Below, one piece after another: positions 16,486 through 25,165 of a stretch of 64,000 bases of DNA (position 1 is the first letter of the stretch; each line of letters begins with the position of its first letter). The stretch is from an uncultured Flavobacteriaceae bacterium (GTDB lineage Bacteria; Bacteroidota; Bacteroidia; Flavobacteriales; Flavobacteriaceae), in NCBI GenBank assembly GCA_947502975.1, contig CANNBV010000002.1, forward strand, positions 124,001 through 188,000, in the 5' to 3' direction. The notes beneath the pieces are model-generated. The model searched no databases, was not told the DNA's origin, and saw nothing but the letters and a program-made list of their open reading frames with translations. Position numbers and translations under genes: made by a program.

Positions 16486-19134
16486 ATGAAGTTGTCTGGT
16501 TTAGAACCTTTGGTTTTAAATGAGAATAGCAATTTTATTAATGTAGGAGAACGTACAAATGTAGCAGGATCACGTAAATTTCTTCGTTTAATTAAAGAAG
16601 AGAAGTTTGATGAAGCCTTAGATATAGCTCGCCATCAAGTGGATGGAGGAGCTCAAATTGTCGACATTAATATGGACGACGGTTTGATTGATGGTAAAGA
16701 GGCTATGGTACGTTTCTTAAATTTGATTGCTGCAGAACCAGATATTTGTCGTGTACCCATGATGATAGATTCTTCTAAATGGGAAATCATAGAGGCAGGT
16801 CTTCAAGTAGTACAAGGAAAATGTGTAGTGAATTCAATTTCACTTAAAGAAGGCGAAGAAAAGTTTATTTGGGAAGCCACTCAAATAAAACGGTATGGCG
16901 CAGCTGTTATCGTTATGGCTTTTGATGAAGTTGGACAAGCAGATAATTATGAACGCCGTATTGAAATAGCCAAACGCTCTTATGATATTTTGGTCAATAA
17001 AGTTGGCTTTCCTTCTGAAGATATTATTTTCGATTTAAACATTTTCCCTGTGGCGACAGGAATGGAAGAGCATCGTAAAAATGCTATCGATTTTATTGAG
17101 GCCACGCGATGGGTTCGAGAAAATCTAGAAAATGTTTCTGTAAGTGGGGGTGTGAGTAATGTGTCTTTTTCCTTTAGAGGAAATAACGGTGTTCGAGAAG
17201 CAATGCATTCTGTGTTTTTATACCACGCCATTCAAAATGGTATGAACATGGGTATTGTAAATCCGACAATGTTAGAGGTTTATGATGATATTCCAAAAGA
17301 TTTATTAGAGCATGTAGAAGATGTTATTTTAGATAGACGCGACGATGCTACGGAACGATTGTTAGACTTTGCTGAAACCGTTAAAGGTTCTAAAGCAGAA
17401 AAGACTGTTGATTTATCTTGGCGAGAAGGTACAATTCAAGATAGAATAACGCATGCTTTGGTAAAGGGTATTGATGCCTTTATAATAGAAGATGTGGAGC
17501 AAGCTAGACAAGAAGCATCTAAACCAATTGAAGTCATTGAAGGCAACTTGATGATAGGCATGAATGTAGTTGGTGATTTATTTGGCGCTGGTAAAATGTT
17601 TTTGCCTCAGGTAGTGAAATCGGCACGTGTGATGAAAAAGGCAGTGGCGTATTTAAATCCGTTTATTGAAGCTGAAAAATCAGATAAATCTGAACCTGTT
17701 GGGAAAATATTGATGGCCACAGTTAAAGGTGATGTGCATGATATTGGAAAAAATATTGTAAGTGTTGTACTAGCTTGTAATAATTACGAGATTGTAGATT
17801 TAGGAGTGATGGTACCGCCAGAAAAAATTATAGAAACTGCAATTAGTGAGCGTGTAGATGCCATTGGATTATCTGGGTTAATTACCCCATCGCTTGATGA
17901 AATGGTGTATTTGGCAAAGGAAATGCAAAACAAAAATTTTGAAGTACCATTATTAATTGGAGGAGCTACAACATCAAAAGCACATACTGCAGTTAAGATT
18001 GATACACAATATAAAAACGCAGTGGTGCATGTTAATGATGCATCGAGAGCAGTAACTGTTGTTGGAGATTTATTGAATAAGAAAACTGCGCATGCCTATG
18101 TATCGAAAATGAAGAAAGATTATGATGAATTCCGAACGAAGTTTTTAAAACGCGGTAAGGAGAAATCATATATTTCGATTGAAGAGGCTAGAAAGCGAAA
18201 GTTTAAAATTGATTGGGAGACCTCTGAAATAGTGAAGCCCAAAGAAATGGGGGTTCAAATATTAAAGCAGCTAAGCTTAAAAGAACTATTACCATATATA
18301 GATTGGAGTCCATTTTTTAGAAGCTGGGATTTACATGGTAAATATCCAAATATTTTAGAAGATGATGTAGTTGGTGAACAAGCCACACAATTGTTTGAAG
18401 ATGCACAAGATATGGTTCAGCACATTATCGCGAAACAATCCTTAAAACCAAAAGCTGTTTTTGGGATATTTGAAGCAAATGCGATTAACGATGATGATAT
18501 TTCTGTTCAGAAAAAAGGAGAAGAGATTGCAGTGTTTAGAACATTACGTCAGCAATTGAAAAAACGAGAAGGCATACCAAATCATGCACTATCTGATTTT
18601 ATAGCACCAAAAGATTCAGGAAAAACGGATTATATTGGAGCATTTTGTGTTGGTATTTTTGGTGCGCAAGAATTGGCGGATAGTTATAAAGCAAACGATG
18701 ATGATTACAACGCTATTATGGCACAGGCTATAGCAGACCGATTTGCAGAGGCCTTTGCCGAATATTTGCATAAACAAATAAGAACGAAACATTGGGGTTA
18801 TGCATCGGATGAAACTTTAAGTAATGACGATTTAATTAAAGAGAGTTATAAAGGTATTCGTCCTGCACCAGGATATCCCGCATGCCCTGACCATTTAGAA
18901 AAGGAAACGATTTGGGAATTATTAGAGGTTGAAAAACTAATTGGTGTAACATTAACCGAAAGTTTAGCGATGTGGCCAGCAGCAGCAGTTTCTGGGTGTT
19001 ATTTTGCAAACCCAGAAGCTAAATATTTTGGGTTAGGTAAAATTACAGACGATCAATTAACGAATTATGCTGAAAGAAAAGGCATTACCAAAGAGAAAGC
19101 TAGAAAGTGGTTGCATCCTAATTTGGCAGGTTAA
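16486..19134 (+). CDS. metH: Methionine synthase, folate/cobalamin/activation half (split MetH part 2)
   Basis: Transfers the methyl group of methyltetrahydrofolate through cobalamin to homocysteine bound by part 1. The pterin-binding domain starts with [16 protein letters not shown]. The cobalamin site is DVHDIGK with His418, followed by [16 protein letters not shown]. The C-terminal SAM-dependent activation domain has [13 protein letters not shown] chose the ATG at 16486 (882 residues) because an upstream in-frame ATG at 16435 only adds 17 residues translated from the flanking inverted repeat. Reading in this repeat shows the insertion lies exactly at the gene's 5' edge. Confidence 0.92.
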   Translation: MKLSGLEPLVLNENSNFINVGERTNVAGSRKFLRLIKEEKFDEALDIARHQVDGGAQIVDINMDDGLIDGKEAMVRFLNLIAAEPDICRVPMMIDSSKWEIIEAGLQVVQGKCVVNSISLKEGEEKFIWEATQIKRYGAAVIVMAFDEVGQADNYERRIEIAKRSYDILVNKVGFPSEDIIFDLNIFPVATGMEEHRKNAIDFIEATRWVRENLENVSVSGGVSNVSFSFRGNNGVREAMHSVFLYHAIQNGMNMGIVNPTMLEVYDDIPKDLLEHVEDVILDRRDDATERLLDFAETVKGSKAEKTVDLSWREGTIQDRITHALVKGIDAFIIEDVEQARQEASKPIEVIEGNLMIGMNVVGDLFGAGKMFLPQVVKSARVMKKAVAYLNPFIEAEKSDKSEPVGKILMATVKGDVHDIGKNIVSVVLACNNYEIVDLGVMVPPEKIIETAISERVDAIGLSGLITPSLDEMVYLAKEMQNKNFEVPLLIGGATTSKAHTAVKIDTQYKNAVVHVNDASRAVTVVGDLLNKKTAHAYVSKMKKDYDEFRTKFLKRGKEKSYISIEEARKRKFKIDWETSEIVKPKEMGVQILKQLSLKELLPYIDWSPFFRSWDLHGKYPNILEDDVVGEQATQLFEDAQDMVQHIIAKQSLKPKAVFGIFEANAINDDDISVQKKGEEIAVFRTLRQQLKKREGIPNHALSDFIAPKDSGKTDYIGAFCVGIFGAQELADSYKANDDDYNAIMAQAIADRFAEAFAEYLHKQIRTKHWGYASDETLSNDDLIKESYKGIRPAPGYPACPDHLEKETIWELLEVEKLIGVTLTESLAMWPAAAVSGCYFANPEAKYFGLGKITDDQLTNYAERKGITKEKARKWLHPNLAG

Positions 19135-19223
19135 CCTGCGTTAGCGATTGCAGTGACATCCTTTTTTGAGGCACGAGAAAAAGATATAACGGAAAGCGCG
19201 ACCCGATAGGGTAACGCCCAAAT
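19135..19223 (-). repeat. Copy A of a dispersed ~100-bp intergenic repeat
   Basis: It begins directly after the metH stop with CCTGCGTTAGCGATTGCAG and ends with GGGTAACGCCCAAAT. The ends are shared with copies at 22631, 28518, 43188, 46492 and 58089. The inner part (ATCCTTTTTT ... AAAAAGATAT) can form a weak hairpin, similar to copy C. Confidence 0.75.
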
Positions 19224-19243
19224 AGAAAGTAAATAATGATGAG

Positions 19244-19329
19244 ATTCCTGCCGAAGTTTATCTTGAGTGTAGACGAAAGGCTGGAATGATAGAACATAAC
19301 AATGAATAGATTCCCACCTTCGTGGGAAT
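19244..19329. repeat. Two short palindromic elements before metF
   Basis: ATTCCTGCC at 19244-19252 faces GGCTGGAAT at 19279-19287 (8 of 9 paired). A second, perfect hairpin ATTCCCAC-CTTC-GTGGGAAT occupies 19310-19329. They resemble REP-type palindromes. Together with copy A they fill the whole gap between metH and metF. Confidence 0.6.
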
Positions 19330-19344
19330 GACAAGAGATGATCA

Positions 19345-20301
19345 ATGAAAGTAACAGACCATATTAAAAACGCTAACGGAAAAACTTTGTTTTCGTTTGA
19401 GGTGATTCCGCCAAAAAAAGGAAAGAATATTCAGGATTTGTATAATAATATTGATCCGTTAATGGAGTTTAAACCGCCGTTTATTGATGTAACTACCTCG
19501 CGTGAGGAGTATGTGTATATTGATAAAGGGAATGGACTTTTAGATAAGCGTATTACACGTATGCGCCCAGGTACGGTGGGAATTTGTGCGTCGATTATGC
19601 ATAAGTATGATGTGGATGCAATTCCGCATTTGTTGTGCGGTGGTTTTACAAAAGAAGAGACGGAATATGTGTTGGTAGATTGTCATTATTTAGGGCTTGA
19701 TAATGTGATGGCCTTACGTGGAGATTCCATGAAAGATGAGCCGTATTTTAAAGCTTGTGATGGCGGACATGCCTTTGCCAGTGAGCTTGTTGCCCAAATT
19801 GCAAAACTGAATAGAGGTAAATATTTGCATGATGATGTAGAAGCAGAACATTACTCTGATTTTTGTATTGGGGTGGCGGGATATCCTGAGAAGCACATGG
19901 AAGCCCCGTCTTTAACAACAGACTTAAAACGATTGAAAGCAAAGGTAGATGCAGGAGCAGATTACGTAGTAACACAAATGTTTTTTGATAATAAAAAGTA
20001 TTTTGAATTTATTGAAAAAGCTAGAGAAATTGGGATCGATGTCCCAATTATTCCTGGAATAAAACCTATTGCTGTTAAGCGCCATTTGCAGTTATTGCCT
20101 CAAGTTTTTAAGATAGATTTACCACAAGATTTAATTGATGCTGTTGAAGGTTGTAAGGATAACAAAGCTGTAAGACAAGTGGGTGTGGAGTTTGCGATCC
20201 AACAGTCTAAAGAATTATTAGATTTTGGTGTGCCTGTGCTACATTACTATTCGATGGGTAAAAGCGATAATATAAAAGCTGTTGCTGAGGCATTGTTTTA
20301 A
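19345..20301 (+). CDS. metF: 5,10-Methylenetetrahydrofolate reductase (MetF)
   Basis: Produces methyltetrahydrofolate, the methyl donor for the MetH pair encoded just upstream. The TIM-barrel flavoprotein is recognised by FSFEVIPPKKGKN at the start, ALRGDSM, the DYVVTQMFFDN block and PIIPGIKPI. The 318-residue length is normal. The gene is separated from metH by 210 bases filled with repeats; I saw no clear promoter, so readthrough is possible. Confidence 0.93.
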   Translation: MKVTDHIKNANGKTLFSFEVIPPKKGKNIQDLYNNIDPLMEFKPPFIDVTTSREEYVYIDKGNGLLDKRITRMRPGTVGICASIMHKYDVDAIPHLLCGGFTKEETEYVLVDCHYLGLDNVMALRGDSMKDEPYFKACDGGHAFASELVAQIAKLNRGKYLHDDVEAEHYSDFCIGVAGYPEKHMEAPSLTTDLKRLKAKVDAGADYVVTQMFFDNKKYFEFIEKAREIGIDVPIIPGIKPIAVKRHLQLLPQVFKIDLPQDLIDAVEGCKDNKAVRQVGVEFAIQQSKELLDFGVPVLHYYSMGKSDNIKAVAEALF

Positions 20302-20330
20302 GTATTACATTTGCGATCTAGAACCCTTTG

Positions 20331-21428
20331 ATGAAATTAGTTTATACCTGCTTATTCCTTTTTTATTTTACTTGTGTTTTAGCGCAGGACAAAACGCATT
20401 CATCTTATCTAGACTTAAACTATTTTAGAGGTAATATAGCGTTGCACAACAACGATATTCTGCATTTAATTCAGGGACATCCTGAGGGCTACATTCTAAG
20501 TTGGAATAAGAAAACGTACGGTTTTAACGATTGGGAACAGCGTTATAATTATCCAGATTTTGGAGCGACTTTCGCTTACCAAAACATGAAAAATGATGTT
20601 TTAGGATCTGTGTCTTCGTTGTATGCGCATTATAATTTCTATTTTTTCAATCGGAATTTGATGTTTCGTATTGGTCAAGGTTTGGCTTACGCAGAAGAAA
20701 TTTATAACAAAGACACTAACTTTAGAAATATAGTATATGGTACACATTTAATGAGTAGTACCTTTGTAATGCTTAATTATAAAAAGGAACGAATTATTGA
20801 TAGGTTTGGAGTGCAAGTAGGATTTTCGTTAATCCACTATTCTAATGCGAATGTAAAAGCACCAAATGCAAGTACAAACACTTTAGCTTTTAATTTAGGT
20901 GTAACTTATAACTTAGATGAAGAAGAGCCCGAATATCAGAATACATTAGAGGCTGATGATAGTAAGTTCACACAACCTATAAAGTACAATTTTGTGTTTA
21001 GAAGTGGCGTTAATGAAAGTGATATTGTGGGTAGTGGACAGTTTCCATTTTACATTTTTTCAGCTTATGCAGATAAACGGATTAATAGAAAGAGTGCCCT
21101 GCAATTTGGTGCCGATGTGTTTTTTTCTAACTTTTTAAAAGAACTCATTTATTTTAAAAGTGTATCCTTTCCTGAGGAAAATGTATCAGCAGATGATGAT
21201 TATAAACGCGTTGGTGTTTTCGTAGGTCACGAACTTTTTGTGAATAAAACATCTTTAGTAACGCAATTTGGATACTATGTATATTATCCTTTTGATTTTG
21301 AGGGGCGAACGTATTTACGTATCGGATTAAAACGTTATTTCGGGAAAAAATGGTTTGGAGCGTTAACCTTAAAATCTCATGGTGCTAAGGCTGAAGCAGT
21401 AGAACTTGGAGTTGGTATAAGACTATAA
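20331..21428 (+). CDS. Acyloxyacyl hydrolase / PagL-like outer-membrane protein
   Basis: A 365-residue secreted beta-barrel candidate. A signal peptide ends near CVLAQ. The middle part contains HYSNANVKAPNASTN, which resembles the His-x-Ser-Asn active-site region of lipid A 3-O-deacylase PagL and related acyloxyacyl hydrolases. The C-terminal half has alternating barrel strands. It is longer than E. coli-type PagL (about 160-190 residues), as in Bacteroidetes homologues. I chose the ATG at 20331. Lipid A remodelling is the family-based guess. Confidence 0.65.
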   Translation: MKLVYTCLFLFYFTCVLAQDKTHSSYLDLNYFRGNIALHNNDILHLIQGHPEGYILSWNKKTYGFNDWEQRYNYPDFGATFAYQNMKNDVLGSVSSLYAHYNFYFFNRNLMFRIGQGLAYAEEIYNKDTNFRNIVYGTHLMSSTFVMLNYKKERIIDRFGVQVGFSLIHYSNANVKAPNASTNTLAFNLGVTYNLDEEEPEYQNTLEADDSKFTQPIKYNFVFRSGVNESDIVGSGQFPFYIFSAYADKRINRKSALQFGADVFFSNFLKELIYFKSVSFPEENVSADDDYKRVGVFVGHELFVNKTSLVTQFGYYVYYPFDFEGRTYLRIGLKRYFGKKWFGALTLKSHGAKAEAVELGVGIRL

Positions 21429-21440
21429 AGAGGTTATAAT

Positions 21441-21869
21441 ATGGAACAAAGATTGACTATAGTTGGTTTAGGTGTAAGTAATTTAAAAATTGCTGCTCAG
21501 TTTTATGAAGAAAAATTTGGTTGGAAAAAAACTGCTTCAAGTAATGCTAATATTACGTTTTTTCAATTAAACGGTATGCTTTTATCATTATATCCAAGAG
21601 AAAAATTAGCGGAAGATGCTACCGTATCTCATGAAGGTAATGGGTTTAAGGGGTTTACACTGGCTCATAATGCGAGATCAAAAGCTGAAGTAGATAATCT
21701 GTTTTTAGATTTAGAACAAAAAGGAGTAGAAATTGTTAAGCAACCAGAGGAAGTGTTTTGGGGAGGTTACAGTGGTTATGTTGCAGATATTGACGGGAAT
21801 TTATGGGAAATAGCATTCAATCCTTTTCTACTTTTAGATGAAAACGGTAATACTATAGAAGAGAAATAA
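21441..21869 (+). CDS. VOC/glyoxalase-fold protein
   Basis: A 142-residue vicinal-oxygen-chelate protein. It has the paired beta-alpha-beta arrangement, with LGVSNLKIAAQFYEEKFGWK in the first module and GYSGYVADIDGNLWEIAFNP in the second. The C-terminal Glu of the D-G-N-x-W-E motif is the usual metal ligand. Members include dioxygenases, glyoxalases and resistance proteins; the substrate cannot be assigned. It lies 12 bases after the barrel gene. Confidence 0.82.
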   Translation: MEQRLTIVGLGVSNLKIAAQFYEEKFGWKKTASSNANITFFQLNGMLLSLYPREKLAEDATVSHEGNGFKGFTLAHNARSKAEVDNLFLDLEQKGVEIVKQPEEVFWGGYSGYVADIDGNLWEIAFNPFLLLDENGNTIEEK

Positions 21870-21875
21870 TTGAAG

Positions 21876-22622
21876 ATGAAAATAGTAAAATACATTGTAA
21901 TTGCACTTTTAGTTTTTGCTTGTGATAGTGAAAACGCAGGTGACTGTTTTCAAAAAACAGGTGCTATTATTCAGCAAGAACGTAGTGTTGCAACTTTTAC
22001 TAAAATATTAGTCAACCGCGATATAGAACTTATCATAAAACAAGGTACAACACAAAAAATAATTGTAGAAAGTGGTGAGAATCTACTAAATGATATTACT
22101 GCCGAAGTTATTGATGACAGACTAACCTTAACGGATAACAATGCCTGTAATTATGTGCGCGATTATGGAATCACAAAAATATATATCACCTCACCTAATA
22201 TTACTGAAATACGAAGTTCTACCCAATACGATATCAGTTCCGATGGTGTGTTAATGTATCCAAGTTTAACATTACTTTCCGAAGATTTTGGAGCGCCAGA
22301 CAGCTTTACAAATGCCAACTTTAATCTTCTGGTAGATAATACTAGGTTACGCATAGTTTTTAACAACTTATCTAACGCATTTATTTCTGGGGCAACCGAA
22401 AATTTAGAAGTTACCTTTGCAGCTGGAACCTCACGTTTTGAAGGCCGTGATTTAATAGCTCAAAATATCAATATTTGGAATCGCTCTTCAAATAACATGA
22501 TTCTTAATCCGCAAGAACAAATTACAGGAAGAATATCTGGAACAGGAGATGTAATTTGTGTAAATGAACCACCAGTTGTAGACGTAGAAGAACAGTATAG
22601 AGGACGTTTAATTTTTGAATAA
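21876..22622 (+). CDS. GIN-domain (DUF2807) lipoprotein
   Basis: A 248-residue lipoprotein (lipid Cys at about residue 16 in LVFAC) with the right-handed beta-helical adhesin-like domain often called head-GIN/DUF2807, seen in VNRDIELIIKQG, ESGENLLNDITAEVIDDRLTL and following beta repeats. These proteins are common surface lipoproteins in Bacteroidetes; the function is not known. I chose the ATG at 21876, 6 bases after the previous stop. A dispersed repeat begins 8 bases after its stop. Confidence 0.75.
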   Translation: MKIVKYIVIALLVFACDSENAGDCFQKTGAIIQQERSVATFTKILVNRDIELIIKQGTTQKIIVESGENLLNDITAEVIDDRLTLTDNNACNYVRDYGITKIYITSPNITEIRSSTQYDISSDGVLMYPSLTLLSEDFGAPDSFTNANFNLLVDNTRLRIVFNNLSNAFISGATENLEVTFAAGTSRFEGRDLIAQNINIWNRSSNNMILNPQEQITGRISGTGDVICVNEPPVVDVEEQYRGRLIFE

Positions 22623-22630
22623 ATTTTTAT

Positions 22631-22730
22631 TTTGGGCGTTACCCTCCTGTGGTCGGGTCGGGCTTTACGTTAATAGTTTTGGCTCGATGCACGCCTCGCC
22701 AAAAGCTGCCACTTCAATCCCTAACACACA
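22631..22730 (+). repeat. Copy B of the dispersed ~100-bp repeat
   Basis: It starts with TTTGGGCGTTACCC and ends with CAATCCCTAACACA. The inner hairpin TTTTGGC ... GCCAAAA is the same module as in copy D at 43188 (about 38 of 40 bases identical, opposite orientation), while the outer parts differ more. It lies 8 bases behind the GIN-lipoprotein stop. Confidence 0.75.
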
Positions 22731-22872
22731 TATCTGCTAGCTTAGTTTTTAACCGAAAATGGGTTTGTTTTTTTGAGGATTGTTTCGCTTTAAAATCAGC
22801 CGTTGATTAATACCTTTTATTTTGGGATAGCACAAAACCACAATGAATTATAGCCGTTTTTAGCACCTGTAT

Positions 22873-23808
22873 TTACTCTAATTTAAATGCTATAATCGGT
22901 TGATAGTCAAAATAGAATATTAATTCTCTTTGCCTCTTTAAACCGGTCAAATCTATTTCGAACTCTAAATTGTCATTATTCTTGAATTGATTTACTTGAT
23001 GATTTTTATCATCTAGGTCATAAGAAATTGAGTTTATTTTTTTGTTAGTTTGAAATCGGAATTTGACTTTTCCAACTTCTACTTTTTTTATAATTCCATT
23101 AGTTGGACTTTCAAGGTTGAAATCAAAATCATAGATGAGAGGTCCTTTTAAAAAGACCTCTTTATCAATCTTTTCAATTAGAAGCGCATTTTCATAGTAA
23201 TCTGGGTAGTGGTTTTTTATAAATAGCTTTGGATCTGTTAAAAAGTAAAAATAATTTACTTTTCTTTCAAATCGATTCTCATAAGTTCCTGCTCCCCAAG
23301 TGACATCAATCAGGTATTTTTTGTTTTCTATCAATACCATATTCCAAGCATGGTCAGAATAATATCTTTTACCTATGTCCTTGGTTAGTGTCTTTGAACC
23401 ACCTGTGATTACTTTTGATTTTATACTTATTTTGTCGCATAATGCTTTGAATAGTGTCGAATAGCCTTCACAAACTGCTTTACCCTTTGAAATTACTCTT
23501 GTTGATAGTTTTTCCTCATATTTCTGTTCTTTTTGTTCAAATTCAGTTTTTGTCGAGTATTCAAAATCGTATTTTCCATATTCGGTTGGCTCATATGCAA
23601 TATTGTTTGTAATCCACGTATAAATAGCTCTAGTCTTCTCAAAATCATTCGAAAAATCAGAATCTATTCGTTTTGCAAGTTTGGATGTAGAGCTGAATTT
23701 TGTTGGATATGTCAAAACAATGGAATCAACTTTTCTATAGTTTTGAGACCAACCAAAGGTCGAGAAACAAAAGAAGATTAGAATGATTAAAATTTGTTTT
23801 TCATACAT
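22873..23808 (-). CDS. Secreted transglutaminase-like (papain-fold) protein
   Basis: A 311-residue protein with a signal peptide (cleavage near GWSQ). The transglutaminase-core catalytic triad is intact: Cys in GKAVCEGYSTLFKALC, His in DHAWNMVLI, and Asp in LIDVTWGAG. The C-terminal 80 residues are a beta-rich extension. Such domains act as cysteine peptidases or amide-bond enzymes in the envelope; the target is unknown. The gene stands alone, with palindromic DNA on its 5' side and repeats on its 3' side, which suggests an accessory cassette. Confidence 0.8.
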   Translation of the reverse strand: MYEKQILIILIFFCFSTFGWSQNYRKVDSIVLTYPTKFSSTSKLAKRIDSDFSNDFEKTRAIYTWITNNIAYEPTEYGKYDFEYSTKTEFEQKEQKYEEKLSTRVISKGKAVCEGYSTLFKALCDKISIKSKVITGGSKTLTKDIGKRYYSDHAWNMVLIENKKYLIDVTWGAGTYENRFERKVNYFYFLTDPKLFIKNHYPDYYENALLIEKIDKEVFLKGPLIYDFDFNLESPTNGIIKKVEVGKVKFRFQTNKKINSISYDLDDKNHQVNQFKNNDNLEFEIDLTGLKRQRELIFYFDYQPIIAFKLE

Positions 23809-23823
23809 AAGCTAATGTTTTTA

Positions 23824-23878
23824 CGGATATATGTCGCTTTAATACTGCGATAAGCTCAGCACAAGTAATTGATATCCG
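23824..23878 (-). repeat. Long-range inverted repeat upstream of the transglutaminase gene
   Basis: CGGATAT at 23824-23830 is mirrored by ATATCCG at 23872-23878. Inside is a smaller hairpin TCGC-TTTAATACT-GCGA. The nested structure lies directly upstream of the minus-strand gene. It could be a recombination-site-like or regulatory element; neither is demonstrated. Confidence 0.4.
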
Positions 23879-23973
23879 AAATAAAACGAATTTAGCTGAA
23901 ACTTTTTACAAAGTCAAATATGTAACTATTGTAGCTTTAAAAAGGAAATGTTAAGGATAGTAACAGTACTTTT

Positions 23974-25164
23974 TTAATTATCACGAAATAAGGCTACAGA
24001 CTGTTTTGCAATTTCTAATTCCTCATTCGTAGGAATCACCAAAACCTTCACTTTAGAAGTTTCAGCACTTACATCAGCTAATATATCGGGTCTTATATTG
24101 TTCTTTTTAGTGTCTATTGAGATACCTAAATAGTCTAAATCTTTACAAACACGTTCACGCATGGAGGGAGAGTTTTCACCAATACCTGCCGTAAAAACAA
24201 TAGTATCTAGCCCGTTCATTATTGCGGTATAACTACCAATGTACTTTTTAATGCGATACGCATTCATATATAATGCTAATTGACAATTTTTATTACCTTC
24301 TTTGGCTTTGGCTTCTATTTCACGTAAATCACTATGTCCAGTTAAACCAAGCATCCCACTTTTCTTTTGAAGAATAGTATTGATTTCTTCTAAAGAATAT
24401 CCGAATTTTTCTGCCAAGTGAAAGATGATTGAAGGATCAATATCGCCAGAACGTGTACCCATAATCAAACCGCTAACAGGTGAAAATCCTAAAGTATGCT
24501 CTATACTTTTACCATCTTTAACCGCGGTCATGCTACAGCCGTTACCAAGATGGATCGTTATGATTTTGGAGTGTTTTTTCCCTAGATATGCAATGGCTTT
24601 TTCAGAAACATATTTATGACTTGTGCCATGAAACCCATAGAGACGTATACTATGTTCCTCTAAAAATTCATTTGGAATTGCATATTTATAAGCATGCTCT
24701 GGAATGCTTTGATGAAATGCAGTGTCAAAAACAGCAACTTGTTTGGCATTAGGGAAGATCGTTTCAGCAACTTCAATACCCTCTAAATTTGGCGGATTAT
24801 GTAATGGTGCTAAAGACGAAAGTGCTTTAATCTTCTCTTTAATAGTTTCGGTGATTTCAGTTGTATCGCTAAAATATTTACCGCCATGTACCACCCGATG
24901 GCCTACAATATCAATATCATCTGTAGATTTTATAATACCAGTATTTTTATCCAAAAGCTGATGGGATAATAGCTCTAATCCAGCTTTATGATTTGGGATA
25001 GGAGCAACAACTTCAATAGTATCTTTTTCAGTTTTGAATTTAAACTTAGCATCTTTAAAACCAATGCGCTCAATTAAACCAGAACTTAAAATGGTAGCCT
25101 CTGGCATTGAAAATAATTGAAATTTAAGTGATGAGCTTCCAGAATTTAATACGAGTACTTGCAT
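23974..25164 (-). CDS. ackA: Acetate kinase
   Basis: Interconverts acetyl phosphate + ADP with acetate + ATP. The signature VLNSGSSSLKFQLF opens the protein. The catalytic blocks GHRVVHGG, LYGFHGTSHKYVS and HLGNGCSMTAVKDG and the C-terminal VFTAGIGENSP are intact. The 396-residue length is normal. It starts 1 base after pta, so the two genes form the standard acetate-overflow/activation operon. Confidence 0.96.
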   Translation of the reverse strand: MQVLVLNSGSSSLKFQLFSMPEATILSSGLIERIGFKDAKFKFKTEKDTIEVVAPIPNHKAGLELLSHQLLDKNTGIIKSTDDIDIVGHRVVHGGKYFSDTTEITETIKEKIKALSSLAPLHNPPNLEGIEVAETIFPNAKQVAVFDTAFHQSIPEHAYKYAIPNEFLEEHSIRLYGFHGTSHKYVSEKAIAYLGKKHSKIITIHLGNGCSMTAVKDGKSIEHTLGFSPVSGLIMGTRSGDIDPSIIFHLAEKFGYSLEEINTILQKKSGMLGLTGHSDLREIEAKAKEGNKNCQLALYMNAYRIKKYIGSYTAIMNGLDTIVFTAGIGENSPSMRERVCKDLDYLGISIDTKKNNIRPDILADVSAETSKVKVLVIPTNEELEIAKQSVALFRDN

Positions 25165-25165
25165 A

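Noticed and set aside
19135-19344. A SAM or cobalamin riboswitch between metH and metF
   Set aside because: All of the gap is explained by repeat copy A and two REP-like hairpins; none of the conserved riboswitch core sequences was seen.
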